A stretch of DNA of 64,000 nt from Helicobacter pylori. GTDB taxonomy: Bacteria; Campylobacterota; Campylobacteria; Campylobacterales; Helicobacteraceae. This document shows positions 18,355 through 26,861 of this stretch, piece after piece. The notes under the pieces are model-generated. The model ran no database searches. It saw only the letters and a list, made by a program, of their open reading frames with translations, and was not told the origin of the DNA. Position 1 is the first letter of the stretch. Every line of letters begins with the position of its first letter. The stretch is taken from assembly GCF_001653475.1 (NCBI RefSeq), contig NZ_CP011487.1:682001-746000 (forward strand), written 5' to 3'. A program made the translations under genes and the position numbers.

Positions 18355-19697
18355 TTAACCCTCTTTAGGGGTTTTTAAATGATCGTATTGTTTGCTGTAT
18401 TTGTGAAACGCCCTCAAACACTTTCTAGTGTTTAATTGATCATAAAAAAGATTATCAAAATAAGATTTTTTAGGGGGTTTTAATGAAATGTCAGGCTTTT
18501 TCGCATTTTGGATGGTGCTATTAAAAGCATGCTTGTTTAAAGAAACAGGGCAAGGCACATAGGTAAAATTAGCAATATCATGGTAAGTGGGGTTGTTTAT
18601 GAACATATCCACCGGCTCTATGATTTTAAAACGCTCTGTGGCTTCTATAAAAGTTTTAGCGCCCTTAGGCGTGAGATAGTATCCGGCCGTAGTGGCCACA
18701 TACACGCTAGTGAGGTAAAAATGCTCTAAAAATAGCGCCTCTTTTTCGCTATCAGCACGCCTTTCTAAAAAGGTCTCTTTGATGTTTGCCTCCTTTGCTA
18801 ATAAGGATTCGTATTTTCCTGTGAGATCATCGTATTTTCCTGTGAGATCATCGTATTTTCCTGTGAGATCATCGTATTTTCCTGTGAGATCATCGTATTT
18901 TCCTGTGAGATCATCGTATTTTCCTGTGAGATCATCGTATTTTCCTGTGAGATCATCGTATTTTGCCACGAGTTGCTTATACACTTCTGTCCGAGCTAAA
19001 ACATTTCCAATGAAGCGGTTGAGTTTTCTTTTAACTTTTTTAAACACCACTTGGTTAAAAGAGGTTTTTGGGGGCGCTATTTTGCAAGACTCAGATAGTT
19101 CTTTAGAGTCTTGTTGCGTTTCAGTAATAAAATCTTGTTGCGCATCTTGCGTGGAATTGGGGGGGGGATAACTTCATGGTTTTCAACGGGTGTCTCTCCC
19201 ACGAAAGCCTCAATCTCTGCATGATCTTCAATAGGTGCTTCAACCTCTGTATAGATAGGGAGAGCGGACAAATTGGTCTTATGGCCTCCCCAATAATGCC
19301 CGTAGAGTCTCACAAAATCAAAAGGACTTTTCAGGCAATCTTCTAGGGCTTGCATAAAGTTAGACTCTAGCGCTACATCATCTTCTAAAATAACGACCGG
19401 TTGGTTTGTTTTGACGCATTCTTTCCATAAAAGATAATGGCTTAAATAGCATCCAAATTCTTGGGGTAACAATTCTCCACAACAATAATCAGAATGGAAC
19501 CAATCGGATTTTAACATACTTTGTGCATCATAAAGCTCTTGAACGAATTTTTCAAAATCTTCGTGTTTAGGGCTAATAGCGTCAAAGATTTGAAAAACAC
19601 AACGCCCTTTAAATTTCTCATTGGATTCTGAAACGAGTTTTTCAGTATCTGAACGCCTTTGACTTTCTTTTAAAGAAATGATATAGACACCAATCAC
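18355..19697 (-). CDS. GT25 LPS glycosyltransferase, phase-variable and switched off here
   Basis: The two minus-strand frames (19077-19697, GTG start after AAGGAG, and 18355-19050) are halves of one glycosyltransferase family 25 protein. The first half has the GT25 start GVYIISLKES and the catalytic LEDDV near residue 110. The second half has YYLTPKGAKTFIEA and PVDMFINN, the usual C-terminal signature. The break is a run of nine C on the coding strand; ten or seven C restore one frame of about 447 residues. Between the halves lies a heptad DDLTGKY repeated seven times, recalling the heptads of H. pylori fucosyltransferases. A galactosyltransferase role in Lewis-antigen/LPS synthesis is inferred from the HP0619/jhp0563 group. 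Confidence 0.85.
18810..18956 (-). repeat. Seven exact 21-bp tandem repeats encoding DDLTGKY
   Basis: Seven identical 21-base units lie head to tail, with a partial eighth from 18957. On the coding strand each encodes the heptad DDLTGKY. The unit length is a multiple of three, so copy-number change alters protein length without breaking the frame. Confidence 0.95.
19159..19167 (-). repeat. C9 homopolymer, phase-variation tract
   Basis: Nine consecutive C on the coding strand (G on plus) lie in the glycosyltransferase gene, at residue I-P-P-P of the first frame. With nine, translation runs on to a stop at 19077. Ten or seven C would connect to the second half, passing through a Q/D-rich linker. 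Slipped-strand switching at such tracts is well established in H. pylori. Confidence 0.9.
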
Positions 19698-19722
19698 AGC
19701 TTATTCTCCTTGAGAGCGCATT

Positions 19723-20298
19723 TTAATTCCTAAAAGACAAGATGTATTCTTGCATTTCGCCCACAATCTCTTCAACGCTTCTTTCGCCATTGATCGCTTT
19801 ATACACCTTCTTATTCTTGTAAAAATTTTGGATCTCAACCAACGGATTTAAAAACACCCGCATGCGGTTATGAAACACCATCTCGTTGTCATCAGCCCCC
19901 CTAGAGCGCCCTAAAACCCTTTCTTTAGCGGTGTTTTCACTCACTTTTACTTCAATCACGCTTTTTAAAATCACTTCGTTTTGAGCGTTCAATTCCTTAT
20001 CCAAAGCCTGCATTTGTTCCACGCTCCTAGGATAGCCATCAATTAAAATAATCCCTTTTTCAGAGCTTTTAATCGCTGAAAGGATCGTTTCTACTACAAT
20101 TTCTAAAGGCACTAATTCGCCTTGAGAAGTGAATTTCTCAATCAATAAGCCTCGTTCGGTCTTTTTAGCGCTCTCAGCCCTTAGTAAATCCCCGGTAGAA
20201 AAATGAGCGATTTTTCCGCTGTTATTCTTAGCGATAAGCTCTGCATCAGTGGTTTTACCACTCCCTGGGGCTCCAATAATCAAAAATAATTGTTTCAT
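19723..20298 (-). CDS. adk: Adenylate kinase
   Basis: Adk interconverts ATP and AMP with two ADP. The 191-residue protein is a short-form adenylate kinase without the zinc or long LID insertion. The P-loop GAPGSGKTT is at residues 9-17, the AMP-binding STGDLLR follows near 34, and LIDGYPRS near 85. The LID arginines are in [12 protein letters not shown]. It follows aspS by 16 bases and precedes the glycosyltransferase by 25, so all three are likely in one transcript. Confidence 0.97.
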   Translation of the reverse strand: MKQLFLIIGAPGSGKTTDAELIAKNNSGKIAHFSTGDLLRAESAKKTERGLLIEKFTSQGELVPLEIVVETILSAIKSSEKGIILIDGYPRSVEQMQALDKELNAQNEVILKSVIEVKVSENTAKERVLGRSRGADDNEMVFHNRMRVFLNPLVEIQNFYKNKKVYKAINGERSVEEIVGEMQEYILSFRN

Positions 20299-20314
20299 AT
20301 CATATCCTTTTAAA

Positions 20315-22048
20315 TTATTTTCTTAAGCGAATGTGTAATTCTCTTAGTTGCTCTTCATTAATGGGGCTAGGAGCGTCAGTCAATAAACATGAAGCTTTTT
20401 GCGTTTTAGGGAAAGCGATCACATCTCTAATGCTATTGGATTTGGTCATTAACATGATCAAGCGATCAAAGCCTATCGCAAAGCCCCCATGAGGAGGAGC
20501 GCCAAACTTTAGCGCTTCCAGTAAAAAGCCAAATTTCTTTTGTGCTTCCTCTTCGTTGATATTGATTTTTTCAAAGACTTTTTTTTGTATTTCTTCTTTA
20601 TGGATCCTAATGCTCCCCCCACCAAGCTCCACGCCATTAAGCACCACATCATACGCATGCGCTTCAATCTCTTCTAAATCTTTGCATTCTATATTTTTAG
20701 GCATCGTGAAAGGGTGGTGCGCAGCATGATAGCCGTTTTCAGTTTTTTCAAACATGGGGAAATTGACTACCCATAAGAAATTCAAAGCGTCTTTATCAAT
20801 CAAATCAAGCGTTTCAGCCACCTTCAAGCGCAAACGCCCCATGTAATCTAACACGATTTTTTTATCCCCGGCCCCGAAAAAGACAATATCCCCAATTTGT
20901 GCACCAGTTTTTTCTAAAATATTCTTAAGCCCCTTTTCGCTTAAAAATTTAACTAAAGGCCCTTTAATCCCGTCTTCTTTAATTTGCAAATACGCCAAGC
21001 CTTGAGCCCCAAATTGGCGCACAAATTCTTCTAATTCTTTTAAAACGCTACGGCTAAAAACCGCATCAGCCCCCTTAACATTCAAAGCTTTAATGCGTTT
21101 GTTTTTAGGATCTTGCGCGATATTAGAAAAAATAGCGTTTGAGCTGTCCATAAAACAATCCCCCACTTCTATTAAAGGCAATTCAAAGCGTAAATCCGGC
21201 TTATCGCTCCCGTAATTTTCCATCGCTTCCTTATAAGGCATGCGTTTAAAAGGTTTAGAAATATGATGCCCAATCGTTTTAAAAATCTCTTGCAACAAAT
21301 CTTCCACCACGCCCATCACATCATTTTCACTACAAAAACTCATTTCCGCATCAATTTGCGTGAATTCTGGTTGCCTGTCCGCTCTCAAATCTTCATCTCT
21401 AAAGCAACGAGCGATTTGAAAATACCTGTCCATTCCCCCCACCATTAAAAGCTGTTTGAACAATTGCGGGCTTTGGGGGAGCGCGAAAAATTCGCCCTCA
21501 TGCACCCTGCTTGGCACTAAATAATCCCTAGCCCCCTCAGGCGTGGTTTTAGACAAAATGGGGGTTTCAATCTCTAAAAAGCCCTTTTGAGCTAAAGCGT
21601 TACGAGTGATAAGAGCCACTTCGCTGCGCAATTTAAAGATTTCATAAGCGTTCAAAGAGCGTAAATCCAAATAACGGTATTTCAAGCGCAAATCTTCATT
21701 CACATTTTTATTGCCAATTTCAATCGGTGGGGTAGCGCTTTTATTTTCAATGACTAACTCTTCTAAAACAATTTCAATTTTACCGGTCTTTAGTTTAGGG
21801 TTTTCTAACCCAGGTCCTCTCAAACGCGCTTTTCCTTTAGCCACTAGCACAAATTCGCTCCTAACTTCTAAAGCCTTTCCATAAGCCTTAGAGCTAGGAT
21901 CACAAACCAGTTGCACTAAACCGCTTTTATCCCTTAAATCAATAAAAACCACGCCTCCATGGTCTCTATAGGTGTTACACCACCCAGCCACTTTGATGAT
22001 TTTACCCACATCTTTTTCACTAATTTCTGTGCAGAAATGACTTCGCAT
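20315..22048 (-). CDS. aspS: Aspartyl-tRNA synthetase (likely non-discriminating)
   Basis: This 577-residue bacterial-type class II synthetase has an N-terminal OB anticodon-binding domain (about 1-100) and the class II catalytic core. Motif 2 is in [16 protein letters not shown] near residue 215, motif 3 in [12 protein letters not shown] near 520, and the bacterial GAD insertion lies between them. H. pylori has no asparaginyl-tRNA synthetase, so its AspRS is known to charge both tRNA-Asp and tRNA-Asn, the latter being amidated by GatCAB. It heads aspS-adk. Confidence 0.97.
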   Translation of the reverse strand: MRSHFCTEISEKDVGKIIKVAGWCNTYRDHGGVVFIDLRDKSGLVQLVCDPSSKAYGKALEVRSEFVLVAKGKARLRGPGLENPKLKTGKIEIVLEELVIENKSATPPIEIGNKNVNEDLRLKYRYLDLRSLNAYEIFKLRSEVALITRNALAQKGFLEIETPILSKTTPEGARDYLVPSRVHEGEFFALPQSPQLFKQLLMVGGMDRYFQIARCFRDEDLRADRQPEFTQIDAEMSFCSENDVMGVVEDLLQEIFKTIGHHISKPFKRMPYKEAMENYGSDKPDLRFELPLIEVGDCFMDSSNAIFSNIAQDPKNKRIKALNVKGADAVFSRSVLKELEEFVRQFGAQGLAYLQIKEDGIKGPLVKFLSEKGLKNILEKTGAQIGDIVFFGAGDKKIVLDYMGRLRLKVAETLDLIDKDALNFLWVVNFPMFEKTENGYHAAHHPFTMPKNIECKDLEEIEAHAYDVVLNGVELGGGSIRIHKEEIQKKVFEKININEEEAQKKFGFLLEALKFGAPPHGGFAIGFDRLIMLMTKSNSIRDVIAFPKTQKASCLLTDAPSPINEEQLRELHIRLRK

Positions 22049-22082
22049 GTTTTATCCCTTTAAATTAAAACAAAAATTAAAT

Positions 22083-23024
22083 TTATGAAAGCGTTTTTTT
22101 AAGCATTTCATGGATTTCAAGAATGTTAGATTTTACCACAAAACCATCCGCTTCTAAAGATTGGGCTAATTGGCGATTAGAATCGCTGCTCATGGACGAA
22201 TTGATAATCACAGGAATGTGTTCAGTTCTGCTATCAGCTTTAATGGTTTTTAGCACTTCAAACCCTGAAATAACAGGCATTTCTAAATCCGTAATGACCA
22301 CGCCGACCTGTTGGTAATGCTCTTTTTCATACAAATAATCCAACAATTCTCTCCCGTTTGGAAAGGCTAAATAACGCAATTCTAAAGTTTGAACGATTTT
22401 TTCTAGGGTTTTAAGAGCACTCAAGGAGTCTTCAGCGATTAAAATGAGTTTTTGGCTCTGAATGGCTTCTATGCAACGCAAAGTCAAATCGTCTAAATCT
22501 TTCAAGCTAGGGAAAACATCGCTAATCATCTTTTCCACATCTAAGATTTGCACCACCCGTTCTTCATCAAAACGAGTGATAGCGCTAATCTTACCCTCTC
22601 CACTAACGCCTTGTTTGTCCCCAGCGCTAATTTCAGTCCAATTTTTATGAATGATCCTTTCAATTTTTAAAACCTTTAGAGCGATGGAGTGGTTAGAAAA
22701 ATGGCACACAATCACCAAATTATGGTCATCTTTAACGCTGTATTCTTTTAAATTGCGACCTAAATCATGAGCGTTATAATGCAACCACCTTTTCACATCC
22801 ACTAAAGGGATAGACTCGCCCCTAACGCTAAGAAATCCAAGCATCACGCCATCATTCCCCCCAAGAATCTCTGTAACCTCCCCATCATAATAAATAATTT
22901 CTCGGATCTTAAAAATGTTCATGCCATAAAGTTGGGCGTCTTTTTCTTCATCTAATCTAAAACACAGAAATTGCGCTTCGCTGTTTAAATGCAACGAAGT
23001 CGTTTGGTCAATGCCTCTTGCCAC
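22083..23024 (-). CDS. cheV2: Chemotaxis coupling protein CheV2
   Basis: The 313-residue protein has an N-terminal CheW-like domain (about 10-165), which docks to receptors and CheA, and a C-terminal receiver domain (about 190-313). The phospho-accepting aspartate is in VVITDLEMP near residue 247, and the conserved lysine in FVVKSN near 297. H. pylori has three CheV proteins; assignment as CheV2 (HP0616) follows from position beside ligA and aspS. Translation begins at GTG, preceded by AGGGGA. It diverges from ligA, with overlapping promoters in the 76-base gap. Confidence 0.93.
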   Translation of the reverse strand: MARGIDQTTSLHLNSEAQFLCFRLDEEKDAQLYGMNIFKIREIIYYDGEVTEILGGNDGVMLGFLSVRGESIPLVDVKRWLHYNAHDLGRNLKEYSVKDDHNLVIVCHFSNHSIALKVLKIERIIHKNWTEISAGDKQGVSGEGKISAITRFDEERVVQILDVEKMISDVFPSLKDLDDLTLRCIEAIQSQKLILIAEDSLSALKTLEKIVQTLELRYLAFPNGRELLDYLYEKEHYQQVGVVITDLEMPVISGFEVLKTIKADSRTEHIPVIINSSMSSDSNRQLAQSLEADGFVVKSNILEIHEMLKKTLS

Positions 23025-23056
23025 CTAATTTCCCCTAAGCCCTATCAAAGATTAAA

Positions 23057-23065
23057 TGCTATAAT
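23057..23065 (+). promoter_or_regulatory. Extended -10 promoter of ligA
   Basis: TGC-TATAAT is a perfect extended -10 element 35 bases before the ligA ATG. On the opposite strand the same bases give TATTAT, a candidate -10 for the divergent cheV2, so the two genes may compete for polymerase here. Confidence 0.65.
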
Positions 23066-23100
23066 ACTACCCTAATTTAGTTTAAAAGGTTTTAAGAAAC

Positions 23101-25071
23101 ATGATAAAAAACCAAAAAGAATATTTAGAAAGAATTAAATATTTAAACACCCTATCGCACCATTATTACAACCTTGATGATCCCATCGTAAGCGATGCAG
23201 TCTATGATGAACTTTATCAAGAATTAAAAGCTTATGAAGAAAAAAACCCTAATAACATTCAAGCTCATTCCCCTACCCAAAAAGTGGGGGCTATTACCAC
23301 CAGTTTGTTCAAGAAAAACCCCCATTTAATGCGGATGTGGAGCTTAGATGATGTGTTCAATCAAAGCGAATTGCAAGCGTGGTTGCAACGCATTTTAAAG
23401 GCTTATCCTAGCGCTTCGTTCGTGTGTTCGCCCAAACTTGATGGGGTTTCACTCAATCTTTTGTATCAACATGGCAAGCTAGTGAGCGCGACCACTAGGG
23501 GCAACGGCTTAGAAGGGGAATTAGTTAGCGCAAACGCCAAACACATCGCTAATATCCCCCACGCTATCGCTTATAATGGAGAAATAGAAATCAGGGGCGA
23601 AGTGATCATTTCTAAAGAGGATTTTGACGCTTTAAATCAAGAGCGCTTAAACGCTAATGAACCCCTATTCGCTAACCCTAGAAATGCCGCATCAGGGAGT
23701 TTGAGGCAGCTTGATAGTGCAGTCACTAAAAAGCGTAAATTGCAATTCATCCCTTGGGGCGTGGGCAAGCATTCTTTAAATTTCCTAAGCTTTAAGGAGT
23801 GTTTGGATTTTATTGTCTCGCTAGGTTTTAGCACTATTGAATACTTAAGCCTAAACAAAAACCACCAAGAAATAGAAGAAAATTACCACACCCTGATTAG
23901 AGAAAGGGAGGGCTTTTTTGCCCTTTTAGACGGCATGGTGATCGTTGTGAATGAATTGAAGATTCAAAAGGAGCTAGGCTACACGCAAAAATCCCCTAAA
24001 TTCGCTTGCGCTTATAAATTCCCGGCTCTAGAAAAACACACAAAAATTGTAGGAGTCATTAACCAAGTGGGGCGCAGCGGAGCAATCACACCGGTCGCTA
24101 TCTTAGAACCTGTAGAAATTGCTGGAGCTATGATTACCAAAGCGACCTTGCACAATTATTCTGAAATTGAAAAAAAGAATATCATGCTCAATGATAGGGT
24201 TGTCGTCATTAGAAGCGGCGATGTGATCCCTAAAATCATCAAACCTTTAGAATCTTATAGAGACGGCTCGCAACACAAAATCATACGCCCCAAAGTTTGC
24301 CCTATATGTTCGCATGAGCTTTTGTGCGAAGAGATTTTTACTTATTGTCAAAACCTTAATTGCCCGGCAAGGTTGAAAGAAAGCTTGATCCATTTTGCTT
24401 CTAAAGACGCTTTAAACATTCAAGGCTTGGGCGATAAAGTCATAGAACAACTTTTTGAAGAAAAACTCATTTTTAACGCCCTGGATTTGTATGCTTTAAA
24501 ATCAGAAGATTTAATGCGGCTAGACAAATTCAAAATCAAAAAAGCTCAAAATCTATTAGACGCTATTCAAAAAAGCAAAAACCCTCCCTTATGGCGTTTG
24601 ATTAATGCTTTAGGGATTGAACATATTGGCAAGGGAGCGAGTAAAACGCTAGCCAGATACGGCTTAAAGGTGTTAGAAAAAAGCGAAGCCGAGTTTTTAG
24701 AAATGGAAGGCTTTGGGGTGGAAATGGCGCGCTCTTTAGTCAATTTTTACGCGAGCAATCAGGAATTTATCCGATCATTATTTGATTTGTTGGTCCCTAA
24801 AAACAGCGATACGGCTGAAGAAAAGCAAAAAAGCTCTTCTGTTTTCCATAATAAAACGATTGTTTTAACCGGCACGCTTTCTAAACCACGGCAAGAATAC
24901 GCTCAAATGTTAGAAAATTTAGGGGCAAAAATTTCTTCAAGCGTGAGCGCTAAAACCGATTTTTTAATCGTTGGAGAAAATGCCGGATCAAAACTCGCTC
25001 TAGCACAAAAACATGGAGTGAGTGTTTTGAATGAAGAAGAATTATTAAAGCGCCTTAAAGAATTTGATTAA
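23101..25071 (+). CDS. ligA: NAD-dependent DNA ligase LigA
   Basis: LigA seals nicks in replication and repair using NAD+. The 656-residue protein has all expected parts in order: Ia domain (HHYYNLDDPIVSDAVYDEL), adenylation lysine K112 in PKLDG, OB domain, zinc finger with four cysteines (CPIC then CQNLNCP, about 400-422), helix-hairpin-helix repeats, and a C-terminal BRCT domain starting near NKTIVLTGTL (about 582). Nothing is missing. It has its own promoter. Confidence 0.98.
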   Translation: MIKNQKEYLERIKYLNTLSHHYYNLDDPIVSDAVYDELYQELKAYEEKNPNNIQAHSPTQKVGAITTSLFKKNPHLMRMWSLDDVFNQSELQAWLQRILKAYPSASFVCSPKLDGVSLNLLYQHGKLVSATTRGNGLEGELVSANAKHIANIPHAIAYNGEIEIRGEVIISKEDFDALNQERLNANEPLFANPRNAASGSLRQLDSAVTKKRKLQFIPWGVGKHSLNFLSFKECLDFIVSLGFSTIEYLSLNKNHQEIEENYHTLIREREGFFALLDGMVIVVNELKIQKELGYTQKSPKFACAYKFPALEKHTKIVGVINQVGRSGAITPVAILEPVEIAGAMITKATLHNYSEIEKKNIMLNDRVVVIRSGDVIPKIIKPLESYRDGSQHKIIRPKVCPICSHELLCEEIFTYCQNLNCPARLKESLIHFASKDALNIQGLGDKVIEQLFEEKLIFNALDLYALKSEDLMRLDKFKIKKAQNLLDAIQKSKNPPLWRLINALGIEHIGKGASKTLARYGLKVLEKSEAEFLEMEGFGVEMARSLVNFYASNQEFIRSLFDLLVPKNSDTAEEKQKSSSVFHNKTIVLTGTLSKPRQEYAQMLENLGAKISSSVSAKTDFLIVGENAGSKLALAQKHGVSVLNEEELLKRLKEFD

Positions 25072-25192
25072 AATTAAAATCAAATATCCAGTTACATTCT
25101 AAAGAAAAATTCCAATTTTCATTCTTAATGAATTTACTCACAAGATCCTATTTTATAGTAGAATGCAAAAAATAGAGACATTTTAAGGAGCA

Positions 25193-25528
25193 ATGATGGA
25201 ACACCATAAAGCACACACAACCATTCAGGCTTTACAAGCAAAACGCAAAAAGTTGCTAACAGAATTAGCTGAGTTAGAAGCAGAAATAAAAGTGAGCAGC
25301 GAACGAAAGAGCAGTTTTAACATTTCGCTCTCGCCCAGTTTGTTAGCTGAAATAGAAGAGATAGAATACGAAGAAAAAATAAGTAAAGAGCGAAGAATCA
25401 ATTACAGCGTTTTACTCTCGCCTAGTTTTATGGCTAAAGTGGATGAATACATGAAAGAAAAGGGTTTTTCTAACCGCTCGCTTCTCTTTGAAAAAGCGTT
25501 GGAGTTTTATATGTTAAAACACTCATAA
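25193..25528 (+). CDS. Small coiled-coil protein with a ribbon-helix-helix-like C-terminus
   Basis: The 111-residue protein begins at a double ATG after AAGGAG. Residues about 10-36 form a Lys/Glu/Leu coiled coil. Residues about 69-108 read like a ribbon-helix-helix DNA-binding domain: an alternating strand (INYSVLLSP), helix FMAKVDEYMKEK, turn GFSNRS, then helix LLFEKALEFYML. An upstream segment FNISLSPSLLAEIEE repeats the strand-helix start, suggesting an internal duplication. By position it is HP0614, normally left as hypothetical. A repressor or antitoxin-like role is inference; no toxin gene is adjacent. A -10 candidate TAGAAT lies at 25159. Confidence 0.65.
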   Translation: MMEHHKAHTTIQALQAKRKKLLTELAELEAEIKVSSERKSSFNISLSPSLLAEIEEIEYEEKISKERRINYSVLLSPSFMAKVDEYMKEKGFSNRSLLFEKALEFYMLKHS

Positions 25529-25833
25529 AACCAATAACGGACAAAAAACGAGAGGGTATTTAGGGTTTTGATAATGAAAATCAAAAACTCCGTTTCTCTA
25601 GTTTTTTAGGGTCTTTCTTATTTAAAACCTTAGCTTTAGCTTTGTCTGTTTTTTGGAGTTGAAACGCTTTTTAAAATCGTTTTATGCGATTAGAGCGTAT
25701 CTATCAGTAATGCCTTTGGCTCGCTTTAACAAAGATCAGTTAATTTTTTAGCAACACTACGCTAAATAAAACCATCATTTGAATACAATGAACCTAGATG
25801 GGATTTTAAATCATTTCTATCAAAGGGGATTTT
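25529..25833 (+). other. Intergenic stretch without a gene, possible gene remnant
   Basis: The 305 bases between the ribbon-helix-helix-like gene and the decayed ABC transporter hold no supported reading frame or tRNA. Stop codons are dense in all frames, and the region is A+T-rich with several T runs. TACAAT near 25783 could be a -10 box for the transporter locus. No strong hairpin is seen. Confidence 0.4.
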
Positions 25834-26538
25834 ATGATTTCTAATATCCACATCACGCCCACAAAAGCCACATTTAAAAAATTTAAAAACGCCTTAAACA
25901 TTCATGATTTTTCATTTAAAAATAATGTTAGCACAGCTATTATTGGAGCAAACGGGTCGGGGAAATCAACCTTAATTAACACTATTTTGAGGATTAAATC
26001 AGACTTTGATATTGAAGCAAAAAACAACAACATTGCACACTACAATAATATTATTCCAAAACAAGAAAATCTAGGAGTTGTTTCTAGCTTATTAAACTAT
26101 CCGCCTGGATTGAGTGCAAATGACTTGCTTAAATTCTATCAATTTTTTCATAAAAACTGCTCTCTTATCTTGTTTGAAAACAATCTTTTAAATAAAACCT
26201 ATGAACATTTTTGAGTGAAGGACAAAAACAACGATTAAAAATCGATTTAGCTCTTAGTTATTACCCAGAATTGGTTATTATGGATGAACTAGAAATGAGC
26301 TTAGAGCAAGATGCTATCACAAAACTCTCAAATCTGATTAAGCTACGCAACACTAAAGAGCTTACAAGTATTATTGCTACCCATGACCCTATTGTTCTAA
26401 AGAGTTGCGAATGGGTTTTAATCCTTAAGAATGGAGCCATCCACAAACGAACCTTTAGAGTCCGTATTGGAATTTATATCAATCCATTTTAGCTTCAAGG
26501 ATGAACCAACCACAAAAGATATTTATTGTTGCTCTTAA
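25834..26538 (+). pseudogene. ABC transporter ATP-binding protein, frameshifted twice
   Basis: The first frame (25834-26214) has the Walker A motif GANGSGKST near residue 44. The second (26211-26492) has the signature LSEGQKQRL, Walker B LVIMDE and the switch histidine in ATHDP, so all ATPase motifs survive but in different frames. One extra T in the T5 run 26208-26212 would join them as HFLSEGQ. A second shift, an extra A in CACAAACG near 26446, diverts the tail; corrected, it ends at 26538 and overlaps the permease start. The substrate is unknown. By position it is HP0613. Confidence 0.8.
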
Positions 26539-26805
26539 AGAATATTTAATGGGTGCAATTTTGAATATTTTAAGGCTTGAAATCAAGTTTTATCTCACCA
26601 ATAAGTGCTTCTTTTGGGGTTTATTAGCATCTTTTCAAGTTCGTTATTTTGCTTTTGTTTAGCTATTTTTGTAGCTAAAACTTTTCAAGGAACGGATGTT
26701 ATGCTCGTGTTATTGATTCCAACATTCTTTATTGTTGCTAGTGTCATCCTCTTTTTATTGAGCGCTAATCGCATGCTATTTATCCCTAAAGAACGCATGC
26801 GTTAA
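26501..26805 (+). pseudogene. Decayed ABC permease partner
   Basis: An ATG at 26501, too short to stand out alone, opens 53 codons (MNQPQKIFIVALKEYLMG...) ending at 26662. A second frame from about 26605 to 26805 encodes two hydrophobic spans (FSSSLFCFCLAIFVA and VLLIPTFFIVASVILFLLS). They join if a frameshift lies between 26605 and 26640. The start overlaps the corrected end of the ATPase gene, as in a coupled ATPase-permease pair. At about 100 residues it is much shorter than a normal permease, so it is truncated as well as shifted. Confidence 0.6.
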
Positions 26806-26838
26806 GCTAAATCCCACCATTGATTCGTTTAATGGCTC

Positions 26839-26857
26839 AAAAAGGGGTAAGCCCCCT
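26839..26857 (-). terminator. Probable terminator of faaA
   Basis: On the minus strand GGGG, a CTTA-type loop and CCCC are followed by five T. It lies just after the faaA stop. The stem is short, so activity is uncertain. Confidence 0.5.
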
Positions 26858-26861
26858 ACTT

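Noticed and set aside
18779..19171. Plus-strand frame with a repeated VRSSYFP heptad
   Set aside because: It is the antisense reading of the DDLTGKY repeats; the repeat length divisible by three keeps it open artificially.
25529..25833. AapA/IsoA type I toxin-antitoxin locus
   Set aside because: I looked for the short lysine/tryptophan-rich AapA peptide pattern in the gap and did not find it.
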